A DNA stretch of 39,533 nucleotides from Planctomycetales bacterium (lineage in GTDB: Bacteria; Planctomycetota; Planctomycetia; Isosphaerales; Isosphaeraceae). Shown here piece after piece: positions 17,401 through 23,728 of this stretch. The notes under the pieces were generated by a model. The model saw nothing but the letters and a program-made list of their open reading frames with translations. It searched no databases and was not told where the DNA came from. Numbering within the stretch: position 1 is the first letter of the stretch; every line of letters starts with the position of its first letter. The stretch spans positions 1 to 39,533 of the forward strand of contig DAIDHB010000146.1 of the NCBI GenBank assembly GCA_027452145.1, read 5' to 3'. A program made the position numbers and the translations under genes.

Positions 17401-19101
17401 GTCGAACCCGCGGGCGAGCGACGGGCCGGCCGCGGCCACATCCGCCGGCTGCTGCGATGCGTTCGCCAGCTTCGCCGCATCGGCCTGCATCTCCGCCTGT
17501 CGCTCGGCCGCGGGATGCGGGTCGGGCGCGGCGGCCGAGATGTCCAGGGTGAAGGCATCTTCACTCGAAAACGCCGGTGCAGACCCCGGCGCGACCGAGA
17601 CGCTCGTCTTCACCAGCCACTGCCGCGCGGCGTAGCCGATCCGGTCGAACAGGGTCCGGCTGTACGTTTGCGACGCCCCCTGCGGGCCGCTGGCAGTGAC
17701 GTTCAGAAACACCCCCGTCAACACCGAGCTCCCCAACGGGACACTGGTCAAAGCTTCCTGAAAGCTCTGTCCAGAAATGATTTGATCGTGCGTCGAGTTA
17801 TAGGCGTCGTCGCCCCAGGCGATGTAAGGCGTGTACGTGTTGGTCGTCGCCGAGAGGATGAAGCTCTCGGTATTGCTCGCCACGTTGAAGCCAAGCGTCA
17901 ACGGCCGCCCGACGAGCTGCACGTCGTTGAAGGTCTGATCGAGAACTGTCGTATCCTTCTGCCCTCCCAGCCCAAACAGCGCGCTCGCCTGGCTGTAGAT
18001 CTCCGCCACCACCTGCACCTCGGTCGTGGCCTCCAGGCTCTGCGGCACCGTGGCAAACGTGCCAGTCGACGTCGTGAACGTCTGCCCGATCGTCGCCCCC
18101 GGCATGAGCGGATCGGCGTCGGTCATCACTCCGCCGCTCTCGAACTGAAACCAGTCATGCGACTCGGTCTCCGACAGGAGCTGCGGGTCGTTGGCCGGGT
18201 CGGAGGTTTGCGTGCCGGCGGGGACATGGCCGACCGTCTGGTAGCTGGCCGGAAACATCGAAAGGATCAGGGTCTGCGCCTGGCTCCGCGAGAGCGTGCC
18301 CGAAACATACTGTGCCGGGATGCCCGAGGCGCGCATGAGCGCCACGCCCAGGCTGGCCGTGTCCACTGCGTTGCCGGCGTTCGACCAGAGGGTGCCGCGG
18401 GCGCCTCGGACCGAGCCGGCATACGAGTTGTAACCGACCTGTGTGTGCAGGTAGGCGAAGATTTGCGTCGGGCTGTAGCCCAGCGCAGCCGCCTCTTCCT
18501 GGATGAACGGATCGTTGGTGTCGGCATCCACCGTCGAGGCCAAAAGGCTGGGGTCGGAGACACTCCCCGGCTGGAGCGTCGCCGCGGGCGTGGAGGCCGA
18601 CACCGCGCCGGCGTCGAGCACGGCATAAGCCTGCGCCCCGGCGTCGAGCTGCAACGTGCTGGCATTGGGCACCTTGACCGTGATCGTCACGCTGGCGCGG
18701 TCGTAGCCCTGGATGGTCCCCAGGCTCCAGGCCAGGTTCTGGCCGCTCTGGTCGGGCGGCTGCGAGGCGCTTGCCAGCGTCACACCGGAAGAAAGGGTGT
18801 CCGTCACCAGCACGCCGGTCTCCGGATTGGCCTGCTCGTTGTAGACCGTGATCGTGATCGCGACCTGGTTGTTGCTGGCCTGCACATCGCCCATGTAGTA
18901 CGACGGCGACGGCGTGGCGGTCGCGGCCGTTGACGGGGTCGACAGCGTCCGGCCGATCACGATGGCCGCCGGCAGGCCACCCGAGTCGAGCATCGTGCGG
19001 TCTTCCAGACCCTCGAGGCGAGGCCGGAGGATCCGGGCCTTCTGGCGGCGGCGGAGGGCGGCAAGCAGGCGGAGCGCAGCACGATCGGTCCGGCGGCTCA
19101 T
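8464..19101 (-). CDS. giant multidomain surface protein (transglutaminase-like, propeller and Ig-like modules)
   Basis: 3,545 residues in one uninterrupted frame. The N-terminus has the planctomycete export-type motif RLEGLEDRTML (28-38). A beta-sandwich of the DUF11 type follows (about 60-160). Residues about 195-335 are a transglutaminase-like module with the fold signature GNAVDTASLGVALMRASGIP; the usual Cys is absent, while His (SHDWFQF) and Asp (DADP) remain. A helical stretch covers about 785-870. Many Ig/NEW3-like sandwiches follow (recurrent AADTYNLTFSNVPSGF or DMFSLALTGLPAGV patterns), interrupted by two related LVIVD-type propeller modules (about 1560-1940 and 2395-2785). The C-terminus has a Gly/Ser- and Pro/Thr-rich linker and a final Ig-like domain (VVLTFTQALDPS). 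GGAGA lies 8 nt before the ATG. It is probably exported and structural or adhesive. Confidence 0.85.
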   Translation of the reverse strand: MSRRTDRAALRLLAALRRRQKARILRPRLEGLEDRTMLDSGGLPAAIVIGRTLSTPSTAATATPSPSYYMGDVQASNNQVAITITVYNEQANPETGVLVTDTLSSGVTLASASQPPDQSGQNLAWSLGTIQGYDRASVTITVKVPNASTLQLDAGAQAYAVLDAGAVSASTPAATLQPGSVSDPSLLASTVDADTNDPFIQEEAAALGYSPTQIFAYLHTQVGYNSYAGSVRGARGTLWSNAGNAVDTASLGVALMRASGIPAQYVSGTLSRSQAQTLILSMFPASYQTVGHVPAGTQTSDPANDPQLLSETESHDWFQFESGGVMTDADPLMPGATIGQTFTTSTGTFATVPQSLEATTEVQVVAEIYSQASALFGLGGQKDTTVLDQTFNDVQLVGRPLTLGFNVASNTESFILSATTNTYTPYIAWGDDAYNSTHDQIISGQSFQEALTSVPLGSSVLTGVFLNVTASGPQGASQTYSRTLFDRIGYAARQWLVKTSVSVAPGSAPAFSSEDAFTLDISAAAPDPHPAAERQAEMQADAAKLANASQQPADVAAAGPSLARGFDFAMTRELGNNFLTQSQLYTKALAAAADLAAYYARPRIVLISTQFINGSGTTSSNLTTAIDILNDSLQVEAPPGQAAQATFAFNFARGIFENLDERDSVAALSPNGQSAPVDNTYDVFTAAAAQGIGLITITSGNLSQLQGLNIPADAKARIATDVANGFGVLVPDQSVLLNGSPTIAWADVNLSTGEYIGVDANGGHEGLIEFVTDVGFRFRLTEYTLEYFSGVAGFDVGGILAVSYELNVAAGVSRPLAELKLVIAATEATEEYKKAIEHFAWIASGLSVAEDEKEFGEVIKGIVDVLLEDVRRPAGDPPLPGTLTDPLPLTTFAANVAVGSVAAVTRSTAGEVGASVRSAGLSVSGQMVAMWSSGGTSDLLAGSLNSAGATVTDGSGKAFGSGAVVVSASTPVNAAIAGTDQYALGGSGTLSFYGPSESTLGVSSDWQNYTATVTGDVSITLTVPAGALTLNGQALPAGTYTITTSSATLSGSGTTSSPTFSGQAEITATNGAVNLGPGTGTLSVGGKPLDPSDESTLDGYSGMITVSANGDGTDSVSLGGNAGNVLQVTTTQAALTTDQNTPVTIAANVLTSLADTYNLTANAPPGWAVTIDSKGNITATPAPGLQGGTYPIQIIAQSQTDANLEAQTTVEVTITPTQPGLNFTVAADPQFTVPYNGAQLPAAFRASMQNVGPAADTYNLTFSNVPSGFTVVDSGTSDTVPAGQTGILGIYLVPNPGQAIPLPGTKLSFTVTATSKTDSSITGKQTVTFTVPSIDAVSLTSTPVSVSSTPGTPTTATMILTNVGNVPASAALSFSTSSGLTLGGLGTTPIPLAVGQTVTETVQLTPGTNVPLNTTLQATVNVGPAPSQDVVSVVNVTPSSSFAQAGQTVTVSADVLDGVGQAEQAQASFTVRDGSGKVVFTSTAVPLTLAVLTNVATVNLGSLDTSALAPGQYTIQVSIDDSNGNAIPGATGTANLVIDAPVTASLAVSSDALNPETNTVSNTLTVGAQTLLGSVATGGEATSVALDGSLAYVATTQDIEVVNISDPTNPQLVARFGSSDVVQGGLTLVQLDGNNLIVTSEPTSSAQSLTLLVYSLTDPTSPQLLSNTAIPYTFSSGLAVQGNTAYITLDGIRYDTGSGNIIDQNGDVLAVDLSNPAAPRLEGRLFTDRGAPYGGNSNQFDVVPINGQVTYVAGSTSTGSSTQSGSGSVLVVNTANPAGPSVTTSLDIPGTVQALAIAVNGDEALVVGSTGGWQSPISDPSQLGLTGNVTLTLLNISNPLDPTILGSTVVTQDTLPNLGENATPKLQAVYLGNGDFAVSDTLAGGAPVLLVVNASNPANLLTNTVPAAADINGMAVAGDRLLSTSGTGLEVYQIGALTTQSATAEVTVPTSGAAAVVPGSFSVQPSQVIPGSGTETLVWDLTLAPGAAPQQITWETAVNGLAAGQVVAVAAGVSIQLGNERITIPASNVAGVPELQTIEIPVDVAAPGVPAIAGAATAAASIGNSGLSNQLNDLSTALTSLFLNPTSAVYLSQAQASLTSLISQVTGAPYLSTYTSALASAQSALAAATTPAQIDAAIAALGEALDSMATTLTDEGLYGFTLTLPNPISQALPGGPMSFEIDLTNNGTAAATYDLSVSSLPPNVTARFSATSVTVQPGKTLTGTNAPTLTLTESGDTLVSFTFTVTATAEAAPAITMSAGGQVVLRNESFFVANVTTNPPYTNPGGQVDVSAQLQTVVNEPTTVEVSYTVSDAGGNVLFTSSPVSASLGVTSALTTVDLGNLDTTGFANGSDTITVTVADQSGTPIPGATGQGTLVIGQPVTAALTTTPAVVPTGTSTVTNTLQVDGRMSFPNPLTLVGAASTASPGTSVALYQNYAYESGTGGIDIFDVSNPSNPTPIGTISTKDIVQGSLAFNVVRVVDNTLYLATTTTLNANQFNLLVYSLADPANPQFVSNTVIPYRFLTDLLVNSTGTAAFVPTDGYDYILNGTIIGQFGTFVSLDTSDPASPALSDVLFNNRGTPDGGNTNQLGGVLVNDQIAYVASTTSTGNNTQTGEGRVLVVNVADPGSMSLLSSLAIPDTNRIVEIGVQGHYALVVGSTGGWLDPFGSISNAGLTGHATLTLLDITNPQDPQIVGSTLVTQETFAAGESGQKVDAASLGNGDFLVSDLLSSGNPVVLLVDPTDPNNLAVSAISVPSAVHGITVSGDLMYATTAAGLSIYQVGQVISDPVTISVQVPTGSSVSGSFDDPPTITTSGTTDTLAWTRRFAFGSTSFTFTWQSTVSNIQAGQTQDVTLGTTVDFTSQGTPGEVTLPATSVTGVSIIAISPTSQSAQPGAMATYDVRLFNPGTTATTYHPFTSGLPQDWTVKLPGAVLVPANGSVDVPLEITSAVSSPLGTTSFSVIQGFFGIHGSASASLTLAGPPVLVPDSQSHGIVAALAPAQSTAGQGTSASYVVQLTNTGSADDMFSLALTGLPAGVAAALGESSIDVPPGATNFRDVPLELSVKPGTPTGIYSFMVTATSTTYSTVAGTTNGTLIVTAGGVQVTLTPGSGAPGSPFEATVTNTGTVADTYSLALGGPAALVSTLSTDHVTLGPGASQVVSINTGAVDFAVQGNLPLMAMATSTANPAIQGAASAALNIPATTGMTASFSPPSQTVTTPGVVTFVLTVQNTGNTEDSYSATITSTSGPVTANLVGLDGSPTQSIGTFILPGLSTGVIELQADISATGTGAIIVLVKSLDNPGSASPMAVAILSPAIPGNPGKGSGSGSDSGSGSGSGGTPNGRNSPTPTPSPTSSPGPRIKEVKRYGYHQTPTTVVLTFTQALDPSAAEDVHNYRIVGPGGQHIRVRRAVYDPARLTVTLHPAERLSIHHPYKLTVVGAGSVGVANAQHVALDSSAAGNPGTDDRITLTWRQLVLGHVSREFLNRYHIGTKESRRVDHSKTRPSTSVSQPEIVHPTGLFARSMAFPLGRSVRSRGAIATSYHSTR
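10750..11920 (-). repeat. second copy of a duplicated LVIVD/propeller module inside the giant gene
   Basis: Residues about 2395-2785 of the giant protein. Blades carry the LVIVD-type pattern of a 'name, value, VVN/DISNP' strand (IDIFDVSNPSNP, LTLLDITNPQDP). The sequence runs in the same order as the first copy: YSLADPANPQFVSNTVIPY, NRGTPDGGNTNQ, STTSTGNNTQTG, ALVVGSTGGW. Boundaries are approximate. Confidence 0.7.
13280..14420 (-). repeat. first copy of a duplicated LVIVD/propeller module inside the giant gene
   Basis: Residues about 1560-1940. It parallels the copy at 10750-11920 segment by segment: YSLTDPTSPQLLSNTAIPY, DRGAPYGGNSNQ, STSTGSSTQSG, ALVVGSTGGW, LTLLNISNPLDP. Both copies are followed by a DUF11-like sandwich, so the duplicated unit is larger than the propeller alone. 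Divergence between copies is high, so the duplication is old. Confidence 0.7.
16490..16745 (-). other. low-GC segment within the giant gene
   Basis: By hand count, 16501-16620 is about 47% G+C, against the roughly two-thirds or more typical of flanking coding DNA. Codons here use A/T in third positions unusually often. It encodes residues about 785-870, a helical and partly hydrophobic part (SYELNVAAGVSRPLAELKL, then Glu/Lys-rich helices) unlike the beta-sandwich repeats on either side. This fits a segment acquired separately. Confidence 0.5.
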
Positions 19102-19789
19102 GGCGGAAGTCTCCGGGTGAGGCGTCCGAATGCGGGTCTTCGTCGTCGAGGGGCGAGGGGCGAGGCGAACGTCGCGGTCGAGACCCGGCCCGGACCATCC
19201 TCGGCCCGAACCGGGCTGAACTACCCGCCGGGAACTTTCCGGGCGTCCGCGCCCGGCCTCCGCCCCGGCGGCGTCACGGAATCGTGACGACCGTCATGGG
19301 ATTTCCAAAATGTGTGCGCGTTACCTCTTCAAAAACGCGAGCGTCGTCGTCTCCTGGGTTGAATCATTTTGCCCATGAGGACAGGTCTACGCAAACAAAA
19401 ATCTTCGATCTCATGAATTTCTTCGAAGTCACGGTCTCCACGCATGGTGAAGGAATGGTGTTGACGTGGCCAGAAGTTGGTGCGAGAGCAAGGGGACCGT
19501 CAATCCGAGGTGTTCCAACCGACTCACCCGCATTGCTCGCTCCACAGGGTCGGTCGGTGAGACCAGCGTCGGGCTCGATAGCCCGGCCTCACCCAGGCCA
19601 CGCATCGAATCACGCCTGGCCGATTCCGAGCATCATTCGCGTGATCTCCTGGGCAGGATCAAGTGTCATGGGCGACGGCCGCTTCGACTGATCGTTTTGC
19701 TTTCGCCTCCCGCGTCGGATAAAATGGGAATCTGGACTGTCATCTGGCTTTTCCATCGACCAGACAACCCCGCGACCCGGCGAGTTCCG
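19102..19789. other. 688-bp divergent intergenic region, AT-rich in its middle
   Basis: This separates the giant surface gene (-) from the chaperone operon (+). The part around 19300-19480 is much richer in A/T than the rest (about 42% G+C over 19381-19440 by hand count). It holds a CTTCGA...TCGAAG inverted pair near 19412-19437. I see no CIRCE element (TTAGCACTC-N9-GAGTGCTAA) and no believable gene. Confidence 0.5.
19697..19725 (+). promoter_or_regulatory. candidate sigma70-like promoter for the chaperone operon
   Basis: TTGCTT (19697-19702), 17-nt spacer, TAAAAT (19720-19725). The -10 matches the consensus at 5 of 6 positions, the -35 at 3 of 6. It lies 64 nt upstream of the chosen start of the TPR gene. 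An in-frame ATG at 19724 overlaps the -10, which argues against that longer start if this promoter is real. Confidence 0.35.
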
Positions 19790-22351
19790 ATGGCATCGAA
19801 GGCTCAGAGCAAGCCCGCCAGTTCGGGTGCCGGGGGCGGTAGTTCCCTTCGCGTCGAGGCCGAGCGTCTCATCGTGAAGGAGCGGTACAAGGACGCCGTG
19901 AAGCAGGCGAAGCTCGCCTACAAGGAAGCGGCGACGCCGGAGAACCACCGGCTATTGGAGCGGGCGTATTTCCTGCGGGCGCGGCAGCTCCTGGAGCAGG
20001 GGATGCGGTCGTCGGCCGTCGAGGTCGCCGGGCATCTGATCGAATTCGGCGTGACCGGGACGGATAAGCCCGAGGAGCTGATCCGCCTGCTGGCGAGCCT
20101 GGGCTTCGAGAAGGCCGCGCTGGGCTTGCAGGACAAGCTGGGCGCCCCGGGGATGTCGGAGCAGATCACGCGCACCGTGGCGGATCAGATCGTGCTGCAC
20201 CCCGAGCGGGCCGGGTCGGCGTCGGCCGCGCTGGTGGCCGAGGCGAAGCTGGTCCGCCAGGCGCTCGAGAAGCTCCAGGCCGGCGACGAGGCCGCGGCGA
20301 TGGAGGGCCTGCGCGGGCTGCCGCGGAGCTCGCCCCTCTCCGAGTGGAAGCTGTTCATCCGCGGGCTGGCGGCGTTCGAGCGCGGCGACGAGCCCGAGAG
20401 CCGCGCCAACTGGGACCGGCTCGACCCCGACCGGGCCCCGGCCCGGATCGTCGGGCGGTTGCGGCGGATCGCCGCCGACGCCAGGGGACTCTCCGAGGCG
20501 AGCCTTGCCTCGGCCGAGCGCCTGGCCTTCGGCGAACCGATCCTCGACCGGCTCCGGAACCTCGGCACCCTCATCGCCGCGCAGGACTGGGAGCGGGCGA
20601 TGCCGCTGCTGAGCTCGGTCCGACTGGCCCTGTACCGGGTCGACCCGAAGCTGGCCGAGCGCCTCACCTTCGTCCTGATGGGCTCGATCATCAAGGCCAC
20701 GCACGACATGGACGAGGACGACGCGCAGGCGGTGATCACGCGGTTCACCCGCGCGGCGCAGCCCCTGCCGATCGACCCGCACTGGAACCGCTTCCTGGCC
20801 CACGCCTGGGACGGCCTGTACGGGGACGTCGAAGCCGTCGACTACTGGAAGGAATACCTCGAGGATCTCGAGACGATCGAGGTCTTCTCGCCGGCCGAGC
20901 GGACGCTGGCCCAGGCCCTGGTCTGGAACCAGATCGCCGAGATGCACCGCGACGAGGTCCGGGATATCGAGGACTATAACGAGGCGCGACGGCGCCGGGC
21001 GGCGAGGCGGATCGGCAAGGGCGGAGCCCCGAAGCCGGAGCGCGAGGATCCGGAGGTCGCCGCCGCCAGGCGCGAGACCGTCGCCGCGCTGGAAGCGAGC
21101 CTCAAGCTGGCCCCCGACCACCTCGAAACCTACCGGCATCTCGTCGAGGTCCACCACGAATGGGGCGACGAGAAGGCGATGGTCGCGGCGGCCAACCGGC
21201 TGCTGGCGCGGTTCCCCGACGACATCGAGACCTCCAGGCTGCTTGGAAAACACTTCCAGGACCAGGGCGAGCCCCGCGCGGCGCTGCCGCACGTGCTCCA
21301 GGCCCGGCGGCTCAAGCCGCTCGACGAGTCGCTGCGGTGGCTGGAGTTCAGCGTCCGGGTTGCCCTGGCGCGTCGGCTCGCGATCGAGAAGAAGTTCGAC
21401 GAGGGGCGTGCCGAGTTCGCGATCGCCGACGACCTGGGCAACGACGCCCAGCGCGATTATTACTACCTGGCGCGCAAGGCGATGCTCGAGTACAAGGCCG
21501 GGCAGGCCGAGGCGGGCGACCGCCTGGTCGAGGAGGCCAGGGCGTCGCTCGTCGAGCCGGCGCCGCTCTGGCTGGCGCTGGCGATCGAGGCGGCGCGATT
21601 CGCGATGCCGAAGAACGTCGTCGAGAAGTACAACCGGCTCTGGCAGGTCGAAGCCAAGAAGAAGCGTCGGAGCGAAACAGCCGGCAAGATCGCCGGGTTG
21701 ATCCACGCCCACATCCAGGCCGGAATTGCATACCCCGGGCGAGAGGAGCACATCAAGCAGGTGATCGCCTACGTGGCCAGCGCGTCGCGAGTGAAGTTCC
21801 GCGTCGAGGATATCGAGGCCATCGTCGAATTCCTGCGCGACCAGGCGCCCGCGCCCTCGAGCAAGGATTTCGCGCTCTACTCCAAGCTCGTGAAGGCCGG
21901 AGTGAAGCAGCATCCCGGCTCGGCCCTGCTGCACACGCACGCGGCCAATGTCGAGATGGCGGCTCCTCCCAGGCGACGGGGCTGGCTGGGCGGACCGGTC
22001 GTCCCCAGGCAGGCGCGGGAGCACCTGGATACGGCGCTCAGGCTGGCCGAGGCCTCGACCGATCCCGAGGTCCGATCGCTGCTGCCCGAGATCCGGCAGG
22101 GCCTTGGGGCGTTGGAAAACCTCCAGGGCCTCTACGATCGATTCGCCGGGCCGTTCGGGATGCCGTTCGGCCGGTTCCCGGGGATGGCCGGCATGGACCC
22201 CTTCGACGACCTCGACGACGACGAATACGACGAGGACGAGGAAGAGGACGACATCGATTTCGATCCGAGCGCGCCGTTCTTCCTCGACATGAGCCCGCCT
22301 CCCGCTCCGAAGAAGAAGGCGAAGAAGGGCGGCCGGCGGAAGAAGAAGTGA
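19790..22351 (+). CDS. large TPR-repeat protein, first gene of an Hsp70 operon
   Basis: An 853-residue, mostly helical protein. Residues 20-100 contain TPR-like helices (RYKDAVKQAKLAYKEA, RLLERAYFLRARQLLEQG). A second TPR region lies near residues 425-620 (VAALEASLKLAPDHLETYRH, then DDIETSRLLGKHFQDQGEP and ARRLKPLDESLRWLEF). The C-terminus is striking: an Asp/Glu tract (about 800-825), a hydrophobic PFFLDM patch, and a Lys/Arg tail. There is no signal peptide, so it is probably cytoplasmic. TPR proteins bind partner proteins; here the partner may be the Hsp70 system that follows, since the next gene starts only 7 bp after the stop. The start at 19790 (MASKAQSK) has no strong ribosome binding site; longer in-frame starts exist at 19724 and 19466. 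Confidence 0.8.
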   Translation: MASKAQSKPASSGAGGGSSLRVEAERLIVKERYKDAVKQAKLAYKEAATPENHRLLERAYFLRARQLLEQGMRSSAVEVAGHLIEFGVTGTDKPEELIRLLASLGFEKAALGLQDKLGAPGMSEQITRTVADQIVLHPERAGSASAALVAEAKLVRQALEKLQAGDEAAAMEGLRGLPRSSPLSEWKLFIRGLAAFERGDEPESRANWDRLDPDRAPARIVGRLRRIAADARGLSEASLASAERLAFGEPILDRLRNLGTLIAAQDWERAMPLLSSVRLALYRVDPKLAERLTFVLMGSIIKATHDMDEDDAQAVITRFTRAAQPLPIDPHWNRFLAHAWDGLYGDVEAVDYWKEYLEDLETIEVFSPAERTLAQALVWNQIAEMHRDEVRDIEDYNEARRRRAARRIGKGGAPKPEREDPEVAAARRETVAALEASLKLAPDHLETYRHLVEVHHEWGDEKAMVAAANRLLARFPDDIETSRLLGKHFQDQGEPRAALPHVLQARRLKPLDESLRWLEFSVRVALARRLAIEKKFDEGRAEFAIADDLGNDAQRDYYYLARKAMLEYKAGQAEAGDRLVEEARASLVEPAPLWLALAIEAARFAMPKNVVEKYNRLWQVEAKKKRRSETAGKIAGLIHAHIQAGIAYPGREEHIKQVIAYVASASRVKFRVEDIEAIVEFLRDQAPAPSSKDFALYSKLVKAGVKQHPGSALLHTHAANVEMAAPPRRRGWLGGPVVPRQAREHLDTALRLAEASTDPEVRSLLPEIRQGLGALENLQGLYDRFAGPFGMPFGRFPGMAGMDPFDDLDDDEYDEDEEEDDIDFDPSAPFFLDMSPPPAPKKKAKKGGRRKKK

Positions 22352-22358
22352 CGACACC

Positions 22359-22655
22359 ATGAACGATCCCTACGAGACGCTGGGACTGGGCCCCGAGGCC
22401 GGCGAGGCGGAGATCCGCCGCCGGTATCTCGAACTGGTTCGCGAGTTCCCACCTGACCGGGCGCCGGAGCGGTTCGCGGAGGTCCACGCCGCTTACGAGG
22501 CGCTGCGCGACCCTGCGCGTCGGCTGGAGACCCAGCTCTTTACCTGGGAGACGAAACACGATTCCCTGGAGGCGCTGGCGGCCGACCTGCGGGGGCGGCT
22601 GCGCCGGGTCCGGCTGCCGGTCGCCGCGCTGCTCGAGCTGGCGGAGTCCCCATGA
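22359..22655 (+). CDS. J-domain-like protein with HPD changed to PPD
   Basis: A 98-residue protein. Residues 3-55 follow the J-domain pattern: DPYETLGLGPEAGEAEIRRR (helices I and II), LVREF, then PPD at 31-33 where J proteins have HPD, and ERFAEVHAAYEALRDPARR (helix III). In J proteins the His of HPD is needed to stimulate Hsp70 ATPase, so this one probably cannot do that in the usual way. The rest is a short helical tail with no Gly/Phe or zinc-finger region. It overlaps the GrpE gene by ATGA and follows the TPR gene by 7 bp, so it is clearly part of the operon. It could be a J-like docking or decoy protein. No good ribosome binding site is separate from the end of the previous gene. Confidence 0.75.
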   Translation: MNDPYETLGLGPEAGEAEIRRRYLELVREFPPDRAPERFAEVHAAYEALRDPARRLETQLFTWETKHDSLEALAADLRGRLRRVRLPVAALLELAESP

Positions 22656-23686
22656 GCGACGGCCACCCTGACGACGAGATCGACGACCTGCTCGACCGGT
22701 TCCGCCGGTGGCTGGAGGACGCGCGCGCGGCGGGCGACGAGAGCGACGGCGACGGGCCGGGCTATCCGGGCATGCCGGGCGTCGCCACCGCGACATCGAC
22801 CGCGGCCGCCCGCGCCGAGGCCGGAGCCGAGGGCGACTTCGGCCTGATCCGCCTGGTCGAGGAATTCACGGCGCTGCGGCACGAGCTGAAGCTCCAGACC
22901 AAGGGCGCTCGGGGCCTGATCGAGCAGTCCGAGGCGATGACCGCCGGGCTGCGGCAGGCGATCGACGCGTTCCGCTCGGTCGAGCCGCGCGAGGAGCGCG
23001 CTGCCTGGTCGGCCGGCAAGCCGCTCGCCGAGGCCCTGGCCGACCTCGACGAGTCGCTGGCGCGCGGCCGCCGCGAGATCGAGCGGATCACCCGGCGGCT
23101 GGGCGAGGACGCGACGAACGCCCTGCTCGACGCGGTCGACGACCGATTCCGTCGGATGTCGTGGATTCGCCGGATGCTCGCCGCCGACTACCACCGCCAG
23201 GTCCAGAACGTCGCCCGAGGCGGCGTGTGGCTCCGCCTCGATCTGCTCGAGGCGATCATCGAGGGCTACGGCCTGATCCAGGCCCGGCTCGCCCGCGTGA
23301 TGACCGCCGAGCGGATCGCGCGCATCGAATGCCTCGGCCGACCGGCCGACCCCGAGCAGATGGTCGTGCTCGAGGTGGTCGACGACCCCGACCACGAGCC
23401 CGGCACCGTGATCAAGGAGCTGCGCTCCGGGTACACCTGGCGCGGCCGGCTCCTGCGCTATGCCGAGGTCCAGGCCGCCAGCGTCCTCAGCGGACGGCGC
23501 GGCCGGGAGGCCGATCCCGAGGTCGACGCGCTCGACCTCGGCCCCGATGTCGACGAGGACCCGGGGGGCGACGACATCGGCGAGGAATATGAAGACGAAC
23601 GCGAGGCGACGCCCGAGGAATCGCAGGGGATCGACCTGGGCATCCAGACCGGCCGCCCGCGAGCGGACCGGCCGGGGACTCATTGA
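22652..23686 (+). CDS. grpE: GrpE-type nucleotide exchange factor
   Basis: A 344-residue protein, much longer than the usual ~200. Residues 1-60 are an acidic, flexible head. About 62-150 is a long helix or coiled coil (LVEEFTALRHELKLQTKGAR), as in the GrpE stalk. Residues 225-275 match the GrpE beta domain: CLGRPADPEQMVVLEVVDD, EPGTVIKELRSGYTWRGRLL, RYAEV. The tail (285-330) is strongly acidic. GrpE releases ADP from Hsp70; the Hsp70 gene lies 42 bp downstream. Its ATG overlaps the stop of the J-like gene (ATGA, 22652-22655), pointing to coupled translation. It is probably a paralogue dedicated to this Hsp70 rather than the housekeeping GrpE; that cannot be checked from this window. Confidence 0.78.
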   Translation: MSDGHPDDEIDDLLDRFRRWLEDARAAGDESDGDGPGYPGMPGVATATSTAAARAEAGAEGDFGLIRLVEEFTALRHELKLQTKGARGLIEQSEAMTAGLRQAIDAFRSVEPREERAAWSAGKPLAEALADLDESLARGRREIERITRRLGEDATNALLDAVDDRFRRMSWIRRMLAADYHRQVQNVARGGVWLRLDLLEAIIEGYGLIQARLARVMTAERIARIECLGRPADPEQMVVLEVVDDPDHEPGTVIKELRSGYTWRGRLLRYAEVQAASVLSGRRGREADPEVDALDLGPDVDEDPGGDDIGEEYEDEREATPEESQGIDLGIQTGRPRADRPGTH

Positions 23687-23728
23687 TTCATATCGATCGG
23701 TAACGAGCGGACGAAAAGGAAGGACGAC

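Noticed and set aside
19102..19789. CIRCE/HrcA heat-shock operator before the chaperone operon
   Set aside because: Neither half of the consensus is present; only weak short inverted pairs are seen.
19952..22360. 802-codon open frame on the - strand over the TPR gene
   Set aside because: Antisense shadow; the sense strand has TPR repeats, operon spacing and sensible codon use.
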